Positions 1 to 6,999 of a stretch of DNA of 32,662 nucleotides are shown piece by piece (position 1 is the first letter of the stretch; each line of letters opens with the position of its first letter). The position numbers and the translations under genes are program-made. The notes under the pieces are model-generated. The model saw nothing but the letters and a program-made list of their open reading frames with translations. It was not told the origin of the DNA and ran no database searches. Source of the DNA: Holdemanella biformis DSM 3989 (GTDB lineage Bacteria > Bacillota_I > Bacilli_A > Erysipelotrichales > Erysipelotrichaceae); the NCBI RefSeq assembly GCF_000156655.1, contig NZ_DS996841.1:547215-579876 (forward strand). Direction: 5' to 3'.

Positions 1-881
1 GACCATTAAAGATCGTGATTCTAAATCTAATGCCCAAAAAAATAGAAACGGAAACACAAATCTTACGATTAATTTCAAAAAGTGCACTACAAGTTGATAT
101 TGATTTTATGATGGTAAAAAACCATGTTTCTAAAAATACAAGCCAAGATCATTTAGTTAAATTCTACACATACTTTGAAAAATTAAAAAATAATTATTAC
201 GATGGAATGATCATTACAGGAGCTCCAGTAGAACATCTTGAATATGAAGATGTTGATTATTGGAATGAACTTGAAGAAATCATGGAATGGTCTAAGACTC
301 ATGTATATTCCACACTACATATTTGTTGGGGAGCACAAGCTGGACTTTATTATCATTATGGAGTTCAAAAGCATATCTTGCCAGAAAAAGTATTTGGCAT
401 CTTCCCAGAACAATTAGTCGATGAATATGACTTTTTAACGAATGGCTTTGATGAAATTCACTATACACCTCACTCTAGACATACGGCAATCGATGAAGAT
501 GCCGTCAAAAAAGTGAAATGCTTATCCATACTATCTAAAAACGATGAAATTGGATCAAACATCATTGTCACAAAAGACTATCGTCAAATATTTATTTTAG
601 GTCATTTAGAATATGGAAAAGAAACATTAAAAGATGAATATTTCAGAGATTTAAAAGCCAATAAACCCATCCATATTCCATTCAATTATTTTCCCGATGA
701 TGATCCAGAAAAAGAACCTATTTTAAAATGGAGAAGCCATGCCAATCTTCTATATCGAAACTGGCTAAACTATGTATATCAATTAACACCATTTGAAATT
801 GAAGAAATTGGAAAAATAAAAGAACCCATTGGTACGGGTTCTAGAGAAGATCATGGCTATGCCAAGACATTTACGAAGTAA
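1..881 (+). CDS. metA: homoserine O-acyltransferase MetA, probably acetyl-CoA dependent (5' end outside window)
   Basis: Transfers an acyl group to the hydroxyl of L-homoserine, the first committed step to methionine, in the cytoplasm. The reading frame is open from base 3 to a stop at 879-881, so about 35 N-terminal residues lie outside the window. Counting from the GTG codon at 15, the nucleophile is Cys104 (HICWGAQAG) and the other catalytic residues are His197 and Glu199 (LGHLEYG). With an offset of 38 these match Cys142, His235 and Glu237 of the family. Glu73 in ITGAPVEHLE then falls at family position 111. Glu there marks acetyl-CoA users such as B. cereus, and Gly marks succinyl-CoA users such as E. 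coli. O-acetylhomoserine is therefore the inferred product. The gene is convergent with cysK, so methionine and cysteine synthesis lie side by side. Confidence 0.96.
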   Translation, partial: PLKIVILNLMPKKIETETQILRLISKSALQVDIDFMMVKNHVSKNTSQDHLVKFYTYFEKLKNNYYDGMIITGAPVEHLEYEDVDYWNELEEIMEWSKTHVYSTLHICWGAQAGLYYHYGVQKHILPEKVFGIFPEQLVDEYDFLTNGFDEIHYTPHSRHTAIDEDAVKKVKCLSILSKNDEIGSNIIVTKDYRQIFILGHLEYGKETLKDEYFRDLKANKPIHIPFNYFPDDDPEKEPILKWRSHANLLYRNWLNYVYQLTPFEIEEIGKIKEPIGTGSREDHGYAKTFTK

Positions 882-899
882 TTTTTTACTTCGTTTTTT
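873..899 (+). terminator. intrinsic terminator of metA
   Basis: The perfect 9-bp stem ACGAAGTAA / TTACTTCGT (873-881 and 886-894) has a TTTT loop and is followed by a T5 run. The left arm contains the metA stop codon. The T run lies on the plus-strand side, so it serves metA; there is no T run in the cysK direction. Confidence 0.8.
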
Positions 900-1830
900 A
901 TTGTTCTGCAAACATTGGAGTGGATAAATAACGCTCACCTGTATCTGGTAACAATACGACGATTGTTTTCCCTTTGTTTTCGGGACGTTTTGCGATTTGA
1001 ATAGCGGCATATGTAGCAGCACCACTTGAAATACCCACTAGCATACCTTCATTATGTGCAATTAAACGACCTGTTTCATAAGCTTGTTCATTTGTGACTG
1101 TAAATACTTCATCATATACACTTGTATCCAAAGTATTCGGAACAAAACCAGCACCAATACCTTGAATACCATGAGGACCTGCATGACCTTGTGAAAGTAC
1201 TGGACTTGTTGCAGGTTCAACCGCAACCACTTTTACATTTGGATTTTGATCCTTCAAATATTTACCTGTACCACTTACAGTACCACCTGTTCCAACACCG
1301 GCAACAAAAATATCAACTTTCCCCTCTGTATCCTTCCAAATTTCTGGACCAGTCGATTCATAATGAGCCTGAGGGTTTGATGGATTTTCAAATTGACTTG
1401 GAATAAAACTGTTTGGTGTAGCAGCTGCTAATTCCTGAGCTTTTGCGATAGCCCCCTTCATCCCAGCCTTTCCATCTGTTAAAACAACTTTTGCGCCATA
1501 CGCCTTCAATAAGTTACGACGCTCTACACTCATTGTTTCAGGCATTGTCATAATAGCCTTATATCCCTTAGCTGCTGCAACAGACGCAATACCAATACCT
1601 GTATTTCCACTTGTTGGCTCAATCAATGTAGCTCCTGGCTTAATCAACCCTTTTTTCTCAGCATCTTCAATCATTTTCTTTGCGATACGATCCTTTACAC
1701 TTCCAGCTGGATTAAAAAATTCTACTTTCGCAACTACACTAGCATCTAAACCTTCTTTTTCTTCAATATGTGTTAATTCTACTAATGGTGTATTTCCAAT
1801 TAAATCTGAAATTGCTTTATATACTTTCAT
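898..1830 (-). CDS. cysK: cysteine synthase A (O-acetylserine sulfhydrylase)
   Basis: PLP-dependent beta-replacement enzyme making L-cysteine from O-acetylserine and sulfide in the cytoplasm. It has 310 residues, the usual CysK length. Visible family marks are the PLP lysine K46 in NPAGSVKDR, the substrate-binding loop PTSGNTG at about 72-78, [11 protein letters not shown] in the middle, and the phosphate-binding GTGGT. The start at 1830 has AGGAGG at 1839-1844. The gene has its own consensus promoter (1936-1964) and a transcribed leader of about 100 nt that encodes a Cys-rich peptide (1856-1894), which suggests cysteine-responsive control. The minus-strand stop at 898 is four bases beyond the metA terminator stem, so the genes are tightly convergent. 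Confidence 0.96.
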   Translation of the reverse strand: MKVYKAISDLIGNTPLVELTHIEEKEGLDASVVAKVEFFNPAGSVKDRIAKKMIEDAEKKGLIKPGATLIEPTSGNTGIGIASVAAAKGYKAIMTMPETMSVERRNLLKAYGAKVVLTDGKAGMKGAIAKAQELAAATPNSFIPSQFENPSNPQAHYESTGPEIWKDTEGKVDIFVAGVGTGGTVSGTGKYLKDQNPNVKVVAVEPATSPVLSQGHAGPHGIQGIGAGFVPNTLDTSVYDEVFTVTNEQAYETGRLIAHNEGMLVGISSGAATYAAIQIAKRPENKGKTIVVLLPDTGERYLSTPMFAEQ

Positions 1831-1855
1831 TTTCTTTTCCTCCTATTAAACAAAT

Positions 1856-1894
1856 TCAATATAATTCATTTAAAGAGCTACAACATCGTTTCAT
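1856..1894 (-). CDS. 12-residue Cys-Cys-Ser-Ser leader peptide upstream of cysK
   Basis: A short frame reading MKRCCSSLNELY and a TGA stop lies between the cysK promoter and cysK. It has a consensus site GGAGG (1903-1907) eight bases before its ATG, which is why I take it as translated. Its codons 4-7 are TGT TGT AGC TCT, that is Cys-Cys followed by Ser-Ser: the end product and the precursor amino acid of the CysK pathway. The stop lies 11 bases upstream of the cysK AGGAGG. By analogy with amino-acid leader peptides, ribosome stalling at the tandem Cys codons could sense charged tRNA-Cys. I see no strong alternative hairpin or T run in the leader, so control through re-initiation or site accessibility fits better than classical attenuation. 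Function is inferred. Confidence 0.6.
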   Translation of the reverse strand: MKRCCSSLNELY

Positions 1895-1935
1895 AATTAG
1901 TACCTCCACTTATTATTCCTAGTAACTTTATAGGC

Positions 1936-1964
1936 ATTATAGGAGTTTGACTTCCCATTGTCAA
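1936..1964 (-). promoter_or_regulatory. consensus sigma-A promoter of cysK
   Basis: Reading the minus strand, TTGACA (1959-1964) is followed after exactly 17 bases by TATAAT (1936-1941). Both hexamers match consensus perfectly. Transcription should start near 1929, giving a leader of about 100 nt before cysK. Confidence 0.88.
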
Positions 1965-1965
1965 C

Positions 1966-1992
1966 AAAAAAATGATAGAAATTCATCTATCA
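1966..1992 (-). terminator. intrinsic terminator of the HTH gene
   Basis: On the minus strand a 7-bp stem TGATAGA / TCTATCA (1973-1979 and 1986-1992) with a 6-base loop is followed by T7. It starts directly after the HTH gene stop and ends against the -35 box of cysK, insulating the two genes. Confidence 0.82.
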
Positions 1993-2406
1993 CTAATCCA
2001 ACAACTCTAACCTATACTCCATCAAACACTCATTGGTTTCATATACACTCTTATGATTCTCAATACAATATACCAATAATGCATCTCTTTTTACTTTTGG
2101 ATACAACATGCCATTATTCGATAACGACAATAAGTTGTTTGTCATACGTAAATCTAAACCTAATCCTAAACTTAACTGAATCACCTTATCTTTATTAGGA
2201 ACCTTGGATCCATCAAATATTTGATACCCATAATTCCTTTGAATCGTTGTCTTCGATAAAACTTGTGCCTTAGTTACATGTTTAATTTCTAATATGTGAT
2301 TTAAATACTGTGAAAAAGTTAAATCATCTAGACTTTCCATTAAAGTATTTAAACCATCACTCTTTGTTTCTTGAATTGTTTTTAATAATTGATTTGTCTC
2401 TACCAT
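1993..2406 (-). CDS. small HTH (XRE-like) regulator divergent from the kinase
   Basis: A 137-residue protein of predicted helical content. Residues about 30-80 (SQYLNHILEI, KAQVLSKTTI, YGYQIFDGSKVPNKDKVIQL) resemble a diverged lambda-repressor-type helix-turn-helix; the rest is helical and unassigned. I start it at the ATG at 2404-2406. The frame extends to a TTG at 2436, but that would run over the kinase promoter. No ribosome-binding site precedes the ATG, and an AT-rich -10-like stretch lies within about 9 bases of it, so the mRNA may be leaderless. Only 33 bases separate this start from the divergent kinase start, so the two genes must share control DNA. A DNA-binding role controlling the kinase/lipoprotein module is inference from context. 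Such HTH-kinase pairs are familiar in Firmicutes, from memory. Confidence 0.72.
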   Translation of the reverse strand: MVETNQLLKTIQETKSDGLNTLMESLDDLTFSQYLNHILEIKHVTKAQVLSKTTIQRNYGYQIFDGSKVPNKDKVIQLSLGLGLDLRMTNNLLSLSNNGMLYPKVKRDALLVYCIENHKSVYETNECLMEYRLELLD

Positions 2407-2418
2407 AATACTTATAAT
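2389..2418 (+). promoter_or_regulatory. probable promoter of the kinase gene
   Basis: TTGATT (2389-2394), an 18-base spacer and TATAAT (2413-2418), ending 21 bases before the kinase ATG. The promoter overlaps the 5' end of the divergent HTH gene, so binding by that protein at its own start could affect both directions. Confidence 0.55.
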
Positions 2419-2439
2419 ATACACAAGAAAGAGCAATTT

Positions 2440-3408
2440 ATGAAGACTTTACAAATAATTAAACAAGATCAAGATAAAAACATTTCATTAGTAGAACATG
2501 AAACAACACACACTAAATATATCCAGAAAGAATTGAATTATTATGATAAGACTCTTTATCAAACGCTTCAAAAGATAAAGAATCCTTACTTACCTAAAAT
2601 TTTTGTGATACAAGAAAATGACAACCATCTAATACTAATTGAGGAATATATAGAAGGTAAAACGTTGGATCAACAATCCTTTTCAAAAGAACAAGTTAAA
2701 GACATCATGCATCAATTATGCGAGTGTTTAGATTCATTACATAAGTTAAATCCACCTATTATTCATCGTGATATCAAACCAGAAAATATTATTTACCATG
2801 ATAGTAAGGTTACACTCCTTGATTTTGGCATTGCTCGTTTTCTAGATTCCAAGAAAAGTAAAGACACTCTTATTTTAGGCAGTGTTGGCTATGCAGCACC
2901 CGAACAATTTGGTTTTCAACAATCCAATCCACAAACTGACATTTATGCCTTGGGTAAATTAATGAACTACTTATTAAATGGTTCACTAGAACATCAAAAC
3001 AATATCCCATTTGATTTAAAACAAGTCATCTTAAAGGCAACACAATTAGATTATAAAAATCGCTATAATTCTGTGAAAGAAATGGATCTAGCCATTCAAC
3101 AAAAACTAGTTGTTATTCCACCTCTTAATAATGACACATTCAAATCTAAGATGATCAGTCTTGCCTGGATCGTATTTACGCTTATGATTGTGGTAGATAT
3201 GGAGCCAGGTGAAACCATCAATAATAGCTTTATCAATAAACTGAGTTGTTTTTTGTTTATATATTTTGGTTTATTCCTTTACTACAACAAGAATTTATTC
3301 CATAAACACATGTCTAAAGTGCCTTGGCCAATCCTTTATTCCATCATTTTCTTTCTATTTTTATGTCTAGACGTATGGTTTTTTATGTGGATTGATTCCC
3401 TAATTTAA
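2440..3408 (+). CDS. membrane-anchored Ser/Thr protein kinase
   Basis: A Hanks-type eukaryotic-like kinase. From the ATG at 2440 (322 residues) it shows the catalytic loop HRDIKPEN (109-116), DFG (128-130) and the activation-segment end APE (153-155). A candidate ATP lysine is K26, but the glycine-rich loop is degenerate, so the N lobe is short and diverged. The C-terminal third has three hydrophobic segments (about 238-253, 269-283, 296-319), with a short loop and no large extracellular sensor such as PASTA repeats. The frame runs upstream to 2389, but the start at 2440 follows the promoter and an AAAGAG-like site. It sits between a divergent HTH gene and an Ltp-type lipoprotein, suggesting a small surface-response module. 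Its substrates cannot be told from the sequence. Confidence 0.85.
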   Translation: MKTLQIIKQDQDKNISLVEHETTHTKYIQKELNYYDKTLYQTLQKIKNPYLPKIFVIQENDNHLILIEEYIEGKTLDQQSFSKEQVKDIMHQLCECLDSLHKLNPPIIHRDIKPENIIYHDSKVTLLDFGIARFLDSKKSKDTLILGSVGYAAPEQFGFQQSNPQTDIYALGKLMNYLLNGSLEHQNNIPFDLKQVILKATQLDYKNRYNSVKEMDLAIQQKLVVIPPLNNDTFKSKMISLAWIVFTLMIVVDMEPGETINNSFINKLSCFLFIYFGLFLYYNKNLFHKHMSKVPWPILYSIIFFLFLCLDVWFFMWIDSLI

Positions 3409-3410
3409 AT

Positions 3411-3438
3411 GTATGCTCGCGGCATACCAAACCTTTTT
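3411..3438 (+). terminator. weak hairpin after the kinase gene, possible terminator
   Basis: Stem GTATGC / GCATAC (3411-3416 and 3422-3427) with a five-base loop. A T5 run begins six bases after the stem, which is further than in a strong intrinsic terminator, so partial read-through into the lipoprotein gene is likely. Confidence 0.35.
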
Positions 3439-3479
3439 ATATTTTTCTTATACTAAAGAAAAAGAAATAAGGAGTATAT

Positions 3480-4073
3480 ATGAAAAAGGGTTTAAAAGTA
3501 TTTTTAACAGCCGCTATTGTCTTATCGGCTGTCGCATGTTCAACAACGAGTGATGAAGAGACAAAGACTAAAGAAACAAAAGAAAAAATAGTAGAAACAA
3601 AGGAAGATACAAGTGTTCCAAAAGAGTATCGTAATGCACTGCATAAAGCTGAAAATTACAGTAAAATGATGCACATGTCCAAACAAAGAATTTATGATCA
3701 ACTAACTTCAGAATATGGAGAAAAGTTTGATGCAGAAGCTGCACAATATGCGATTGATAATCTAAATGCGGACTATAATGAAAATGCATTAAAATGCGGA
3801 GAAAACTACAAAAAGACGATGCATATGTCAAAAGCTCGAATCTATGATCAATTAACTTCTGAAAGCGGAGAAAAATTCACAGCCGAGCAAGCACAATATG
3901 CGATTGACAATATTAAGGGAGACTATTTAGAGGCAGCCTTAAAATCTGCCAAGAATTATCAAGAAACTATGAACATGTCAAAAGATGCCATCTATGATCA
4001 ATTAACTTCGGAATATGGAGAAAAATTCACGGCTGAAGAAGCACAATATGCCATTGATAATTTAGATGAATAA
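3480..4073 (+). CDS. Ltp-family surface lipoprotein with three 50-residue helical repeats
   Basis: A 197-residue exported lipoprotein. It has a signal peptide (MKKGLKVFLTAAIVLSAVAC) with the lipidated cysteine at residue 20, a charged Lys/Glu/Thr linker (21-50), then three near-identical units at 51-100, 101-150 and 151-197. Each unit contains MSK..IYDQLTSE.GEKF.AE.AQYAIDN. This matches the Ltp-like helix-turn-helix repeat of host cell surface-exposed lipoproteins. In the streptococcal phage TP-J34 protein Ltp these repeats block DNA injection by related phages, but chromosomal relatives have unknown roles. The start has AAGGAG five bases upstream and a TATACT -10-like box at 3449-3454. It follows the kinase on the same strand. 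A defence or envelope role is inferred. Confidence 0.85.
   Translation: MKKGLKVFLTAAIVLSAVACSTTSDEETKTKETKEKIVETKEDTSVPKEYRNALHKAENYSKMMHMSKQRIYDQLTSEYGEKFDAEAAQYAIDNLNADYNENALKCGENYKKTMHMSKARIYDQLTSESGEKFTAEQAQYAIDNIKGDYLEAALKSAKNYQETMNMSKDAIYDQLTSEYGEKFTAEEAQYAIDNLDE
3630..4070 (+). repeat. tandem 150-bp repeat encoding the Ltp units
   Basis: Three head-to-tail units of exactly 50 codons (3630-3779, 3780-3929, 3930-4070, the last three codons short). The protein is more conserved than the DNA, which differs at many third positions, so the units are kept by selection rather than being a fresh duplication. Confidence 0.85.
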
Positions 4074-4088
4074 TCCTATACTAAAGAC

Positions 4089-4616
4089 ATGAAACTCGCT
4101 ATATTATTTCCTGGAATTGGATATCACACGGATAAACCATTACTATATTATTCAAAGAAGATATTAAAGAATATGGATTATGAAATCAAAGAAATTCATT
4201 TTAAAAACCTAGACTTTGATTTAAACAAATCTAAAGATGAGGCATATAAACAAGCCAAAGATCAAATTGAACAAATAGATTTGGATATGTATGATTCCAT
4301 TCTCTTTATCTCAAAAAGTATAGGTACTTATTGCGCAGCTAAACTTGCCCATGAATATAAGTTAACTGCCAATATCTATTTCACGCCATTAGATTTTACT
4401 TTGGAATATCTTCAACAAAAAGATTTAGTGTATTCTGGAACTCAAGATCAGTGGGCTACCTTCGATAAGATTGAACATTATTGTATTCATCATCTTATTG
4501 AATTTCATAGTATTGTTGATGGAAATCATTCCTTGGAAACAGGAAATATTCAAACAGATATTGAGAATTTGAAACAAATCATGTATCGTGTAGAAACATT
4601 TATCCACAGCTTATAA
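4089..4616 (+). CDS. small alpha/beta-hydrolase fold protein
   Basis: A 175-residue protein that looks like a compact alpha/beta hydrolase. It starts with a strand and LFPGIGYH oxyanion-type loop, has the nucleophile elbow SKSIG (Ser at about 78, fitting G/S-x-S-x-G), a candidate acid Asp in SGTQDQW (about 119) and a candidate catalytic His in GNHSLETG (about 144). Substrate unknown. Its ATG is 15 bases after the lipoprotein stop with no ribosome-binding site; instead TATACT (4077-4082) sits six bases before the ATG, which would give a leaderless mRNA if it is a real -10 box. It may otherwise be read from the lipoprotein transcript. It ends inside a strong terminator. Confidence 0.72.
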   Translation: MKLAILFPGIGYHTDKPLLYYSKKILKNMDYEIKEIHFKNLDFDLNKSKDEAYKQAKDQIEQIDLDMYDSILFISKSIGTYCAAKLAHEYKLTANIYFTPLDFTLEYLQQKDLVYSGTQDQWATFDKIEHYCIHHLIEFHSIVDGNHSLETGNIQTDIENLKQIMYRVETFIHSL

Positions 4617-4632
4617 GGCTGTGGATATTTTT
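4601..4632 (+). terminator. intrinsic terminator of the hydrolase gene
   Basis: Perfect 10-bp stem TATCCACAGC / GCTGTGGATA (4601-4610 and 4618-4627) with a 7-base loop and a T5 run at 4628-4632. It overlaps the last codons of the hydrolase gene. Confidence 0.9.
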
Positions 4633-4642
4633 AATTGAACTT

Positions 4643-4804
4643 TTAACACTCAAAATCACTCACATCATGCAACAAACACGCAATCATTAAATCTTCTACA
4701 TTCAATCCTTCTTTTTTTGCGATTTCCTTTCCAATATTTGTGACACGATATGTATCCTTTATTTTCAATTTCAAATAGTCTTGAGCCTTAACTAAGTACT
4801 CCAT
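4643..4804 (-). pseudogene. N-terminal remnant of an HD-domain phosphohydrolase
   Basis: A 53-residue frame from an ATG at 4802-4804 to a TAA at 4643-4645, too short for most ORF scans. It contains TYRVTNIGKEIAKKEGLNVE and then LMIACLLHDVSDFEC. The RV..IG..IA...G and LLHD pattern is the start of an HD metal-dependent phosphohydrolase domain. The first histidine of the usual H-TYRV motif reads Asp, and the protein stops just after the HD pair, so the later metal ligands are missing. It is most simply a truncated, inactive remnant, although the frame is intact over its length. There is no ribosome-binding site, but TATAAT lies six bases before the ATG. It is divergent from aroB. Confidence 0.6.
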
Positions 4805-4823
4805 ATATTCATTATATTATTTC

Positions 4824-4842
4824 TTTCAGAAAATTTCTGAAA
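4824..4842. promoter_or_regulatory. 19-bp palindrome upstream of the aro operon, candidate operator
   Basis: TTTCAGAAA, one central base, then TTTCTGAAA: a perfect 9-bp inverted repeat. It lies between the divergent HD remnant and aroB, about 45 bases before the aroB start, close to where the -35 region would be for a TATGAT-type -10 at about 4860. The loop is too small for an RNA hairpin of note, so a protein-binding site is the better reading. Confidence 0.45.
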
Positions 4843-4886
4843 AAAGCTTATGTTCATGGTATGATATACGAAAGGAGTTTTTTATT

Positions 4887-5900
4887 ATGAAGTTAAATGT
4901 CGATTTAGAGAATCATTCATATCCAATATATATTGAAAGAAACGCAATTCAAAAAGTACATGAATATATTCCTGTATCAAGAAAGATTGCGATTATCACA
5001 GATACAGGTGTGCCTGAAAAATGGGTCAATATTGTCAAACAACAATGTCCAGATTCATTTGTATGCACCATACCACAAGGTGAACCATCCAAATGTTTTG
5101 ATCAATATAAAAAGCTTTTAGAAGAAATGATTTCACACAACATGTCTAGAAAAGATGCCATTATTGCACTAGGCGGTGGGGTTGTCGGAGATCTTGCAGG
5201 CTTTGTTGCTGCAAGCTACATGCGCGGCATTGATTTCTACAACATTCCAACGACTGTATTAAGCCAGGTTGATTCAAGTGTAGGTGGAAAAGTAGCCATT
5301 GATATGGGTTCCTATAAAAATATTGTAGGGGCATTTTGGCAACCTAAAACTGTTATTATCGATCCAAACGTATTATCTACGCTTTCCCTTCGCCAACAAC
5401 ACAACGGTCTTTGTGAAGCACTTAAAATGGGACTGATTCTAGATGATCATTTAGTCTCTTTATTTGAACAAGAAACATTAGATATCGATGCGATTATTAC
5501 GCGTTCTATTGAATTAAAGCGAGATGTAGTTCAACAAGATGAAAGAGAAAGTAATCTTAGAAAGATTTTAAACTTTGGACACACCATTGGACACGCCATT
5601 GAATCTGCATATGGATTAAATACATATCTTCATGGAGAATGCGTGGCGATGGGTATGTTATTCTTTATTGAAGATGAGACATTAAAACAACGCGTATTAA
5701 ATATATATAAAAAGCTAGATCTGCCACAAGTACCAGACTATGATACTGCCACACTATTAGAATATGTAACACATGATAAGAAAAGCAGTCATAATACCAT
5801 ATCTACAATTCTAGTAAAACAATCTGGTTCTTATATCATCAAAGAACTTTCTTTTAAAGAAATACAAGAAGTATTAGAAAGAGGACCTTATGAAAAATAA
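4887..5900 (+). CDS. aroB: 3-dehydroquinate synthase
   Basis: Second step of the shikimate pathway: cyclises DAHP to 3-dehydroquinate, NAD+ and metal dependent, cytoplasmic. The 337 residues are typical, if slightly short. Visible marks are the NAD-binding GGGVVGDLAGF (96-106), the active-site stretch TTVLSQVDSSVGGK (122-135), and the metal ligands E177 (CEALK), H232/H236 (FGHTIGHAIE) and H249 (LHGE). AAAGGAG lies about 10 bases upstream of the ATG. First gene of the overlapping aroB-aroC-aroA-tyrA operon; its 3' end overlaps aroC by 11 bases, implying translational coupling. The upstream palindrome may be the operon's operator. Confidence 0.96.
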   Translation: MKLNVDLENHSYPIYIERNAIQKVHEYIPVSRKIAIITDTGVPEKWVNIVKQQCPDSFVCTIPQGEPSKCFDQYKKLLEEMISHNMSRKDAIIALGGGVVGDLAGFVAASYMRGIDFYNIPTTVLSQVDSSVGGKVAIDMGSYKNIVGAFWQPKTVIIDPNVLSTLSLRQQHNGLCEALKMGLILDDHLVSLFEQETLDIDAIITRSIELKRDVVQQDERESNLRKILNFGHTIGHAIESAYGLNTYLHGECVAMGMLFFIEDETLKQRVLNIYKKLDLPQVPDYDTATLLEYVTHDKKSSHNTISTILVKQSGSYIIKELSFKEIQEVLERGPYEK

Positions 5901-6999
5901 TTTCGGTACAAATATATCTTGGACATTATTTGGTGAAAGCCATGGTCCTGCCATCGGTATTACATTAGATGGTCTTCCTGCAGGCTTTAAGGTGGATATG
6001 GAACAAATCAAATCGGACATGGATAAGCGTAAGGCAACAGGTAAAATTTCAACCCAAAGACACGAAGCGGATGAAGTGCATATTCTTTCTGGAATGTATA
6101 ATGGCTATACAACAGGTACAGCACTTACCATTCTAATTGAAAACCAAAACACAAAGTCAAAAGACTATTCTGCTTTTCATGGAAGATTGCGTCCTGGACA
6201 TGCTGATTTTACTGCCTTTGAAAAATACAATGGATATCAAGACTATCGTGGTGGCGGACACTTTTCCGGAAGACTTACCGCATGCATTGTAGCTGCTGGA
6301 AGTATATGTCGACAAATTCTGAAATCACAAGGCATAGTAATTGGATCACACATTGAAAGTTTATATACTCTATCGGATATTCCTTTCTCTAAAGACTACA
6401 CTGTTCTAGAAAAACAAATTCAAGAAGTCAATGATAAAAATTTTGCGGTTTTAGATAATCAAGTCAAAAATCAAATGATTCAAGAAATCGAAAAAGCAGC
6501 TGCTGAAGGTGATTCATTAGGTGGTGTTTTAGAAACCGCCGTTATAGGCCTTCCCGCAGGACTAGGAGAACCTTTCTTTGATTCTGTAGAAAGCATTTTA
6601 TCCCACTTGATTTTCTCTGTACCAGCCGTCAAAGGTGTTTCCTTTGGCGAAGGATTTCGCTTTGCGAAATTAAAAGGCTCACAAGCCAATGATGCCTTCC
6701 GTTTTAATGATAAAATTGAAACAAAAACCAATAATAATGCCGGAATCAATGGTGGCATCACAAATGGTATGCCAATTTTGATCCATACTTGCATTAAGCC
6801 AACGCCATCGATTTTTAAAACACAAGAATCTGTGGATTATCTTTCAAAAGAAAACGTGGATCTTAAAATTCAAGGAAGACACGACCCATGCATCTTGCAC
6901 CGAGCAAGAATTGTTGTGGATAGTGTAGTTGCGTTTGGTTTATTAGATTTATATATGTCTAGGCTTGCCATTAAGCCACTTCAGGGGGATTTTGAATGA
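5890..6999 (+). CDS. aroC: chorismate synthase
   Basis: Last step to chorismate: anti-1,4-elimination of phosphate from EPSP, using reduced FMN. Residues about 12-20 carry the family signature LFGESHGPAIG; RPGHAD, YRGGGHFSGR and GRHDPC near the C terminus are also conserved. Length 369 fits the family. It begins inside aroB (AGAGGACCTTATG gives the site) and its TGA overlaps the aroA ATG by four bases. In the pathway it acts after the next gene, aroA. Confidence 0.97.
   Translation: MKNNFGTNISWTLFGESHGPAIGITLDGLPAGFKVDMEQIKSDMDKRKATGKISTQRHEADEVHILSGMYNGYTTGTALTILIENQNTKSKDYSAFHGRLRPGHADFTAFEKYNGYQDYRGGGHFSGRLTACIVAAGSICRQILKSQGIVIGSHIESLYTLSDIPFSKDYTVLEKQIQEVNDKNFAVLDNQVKNQMIQEIEKAAAEGDSLGGVLETAVIGLPAGLGEPFFDSVESILSHLIFSVPAVKGVSFGEGFRFAKLKGSQANDAFRFNDKIETKTNNNAGINGGITNGMPILIHTCIKPTPSIFKTQESVDYLSKENVDLKIQGRHDPCILHRARIVVDSVVAFGLLDLYMSRLAIKPLQGDFE

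Noticed and set aside
1831-1935. T-box or SAM riboswitch upstream of cysK
   Set aside because: The leader is only about 100 nt, with no T-box sequence and no terminator hairpin. The small Cys-rich ORF is the only clear feature.
3630-4070. Repeat array as CRISPR-like or minisatellite DNA
   Set aside because: The 150-bp units are in-frame protein repeats with synonymous variation and no spacers.
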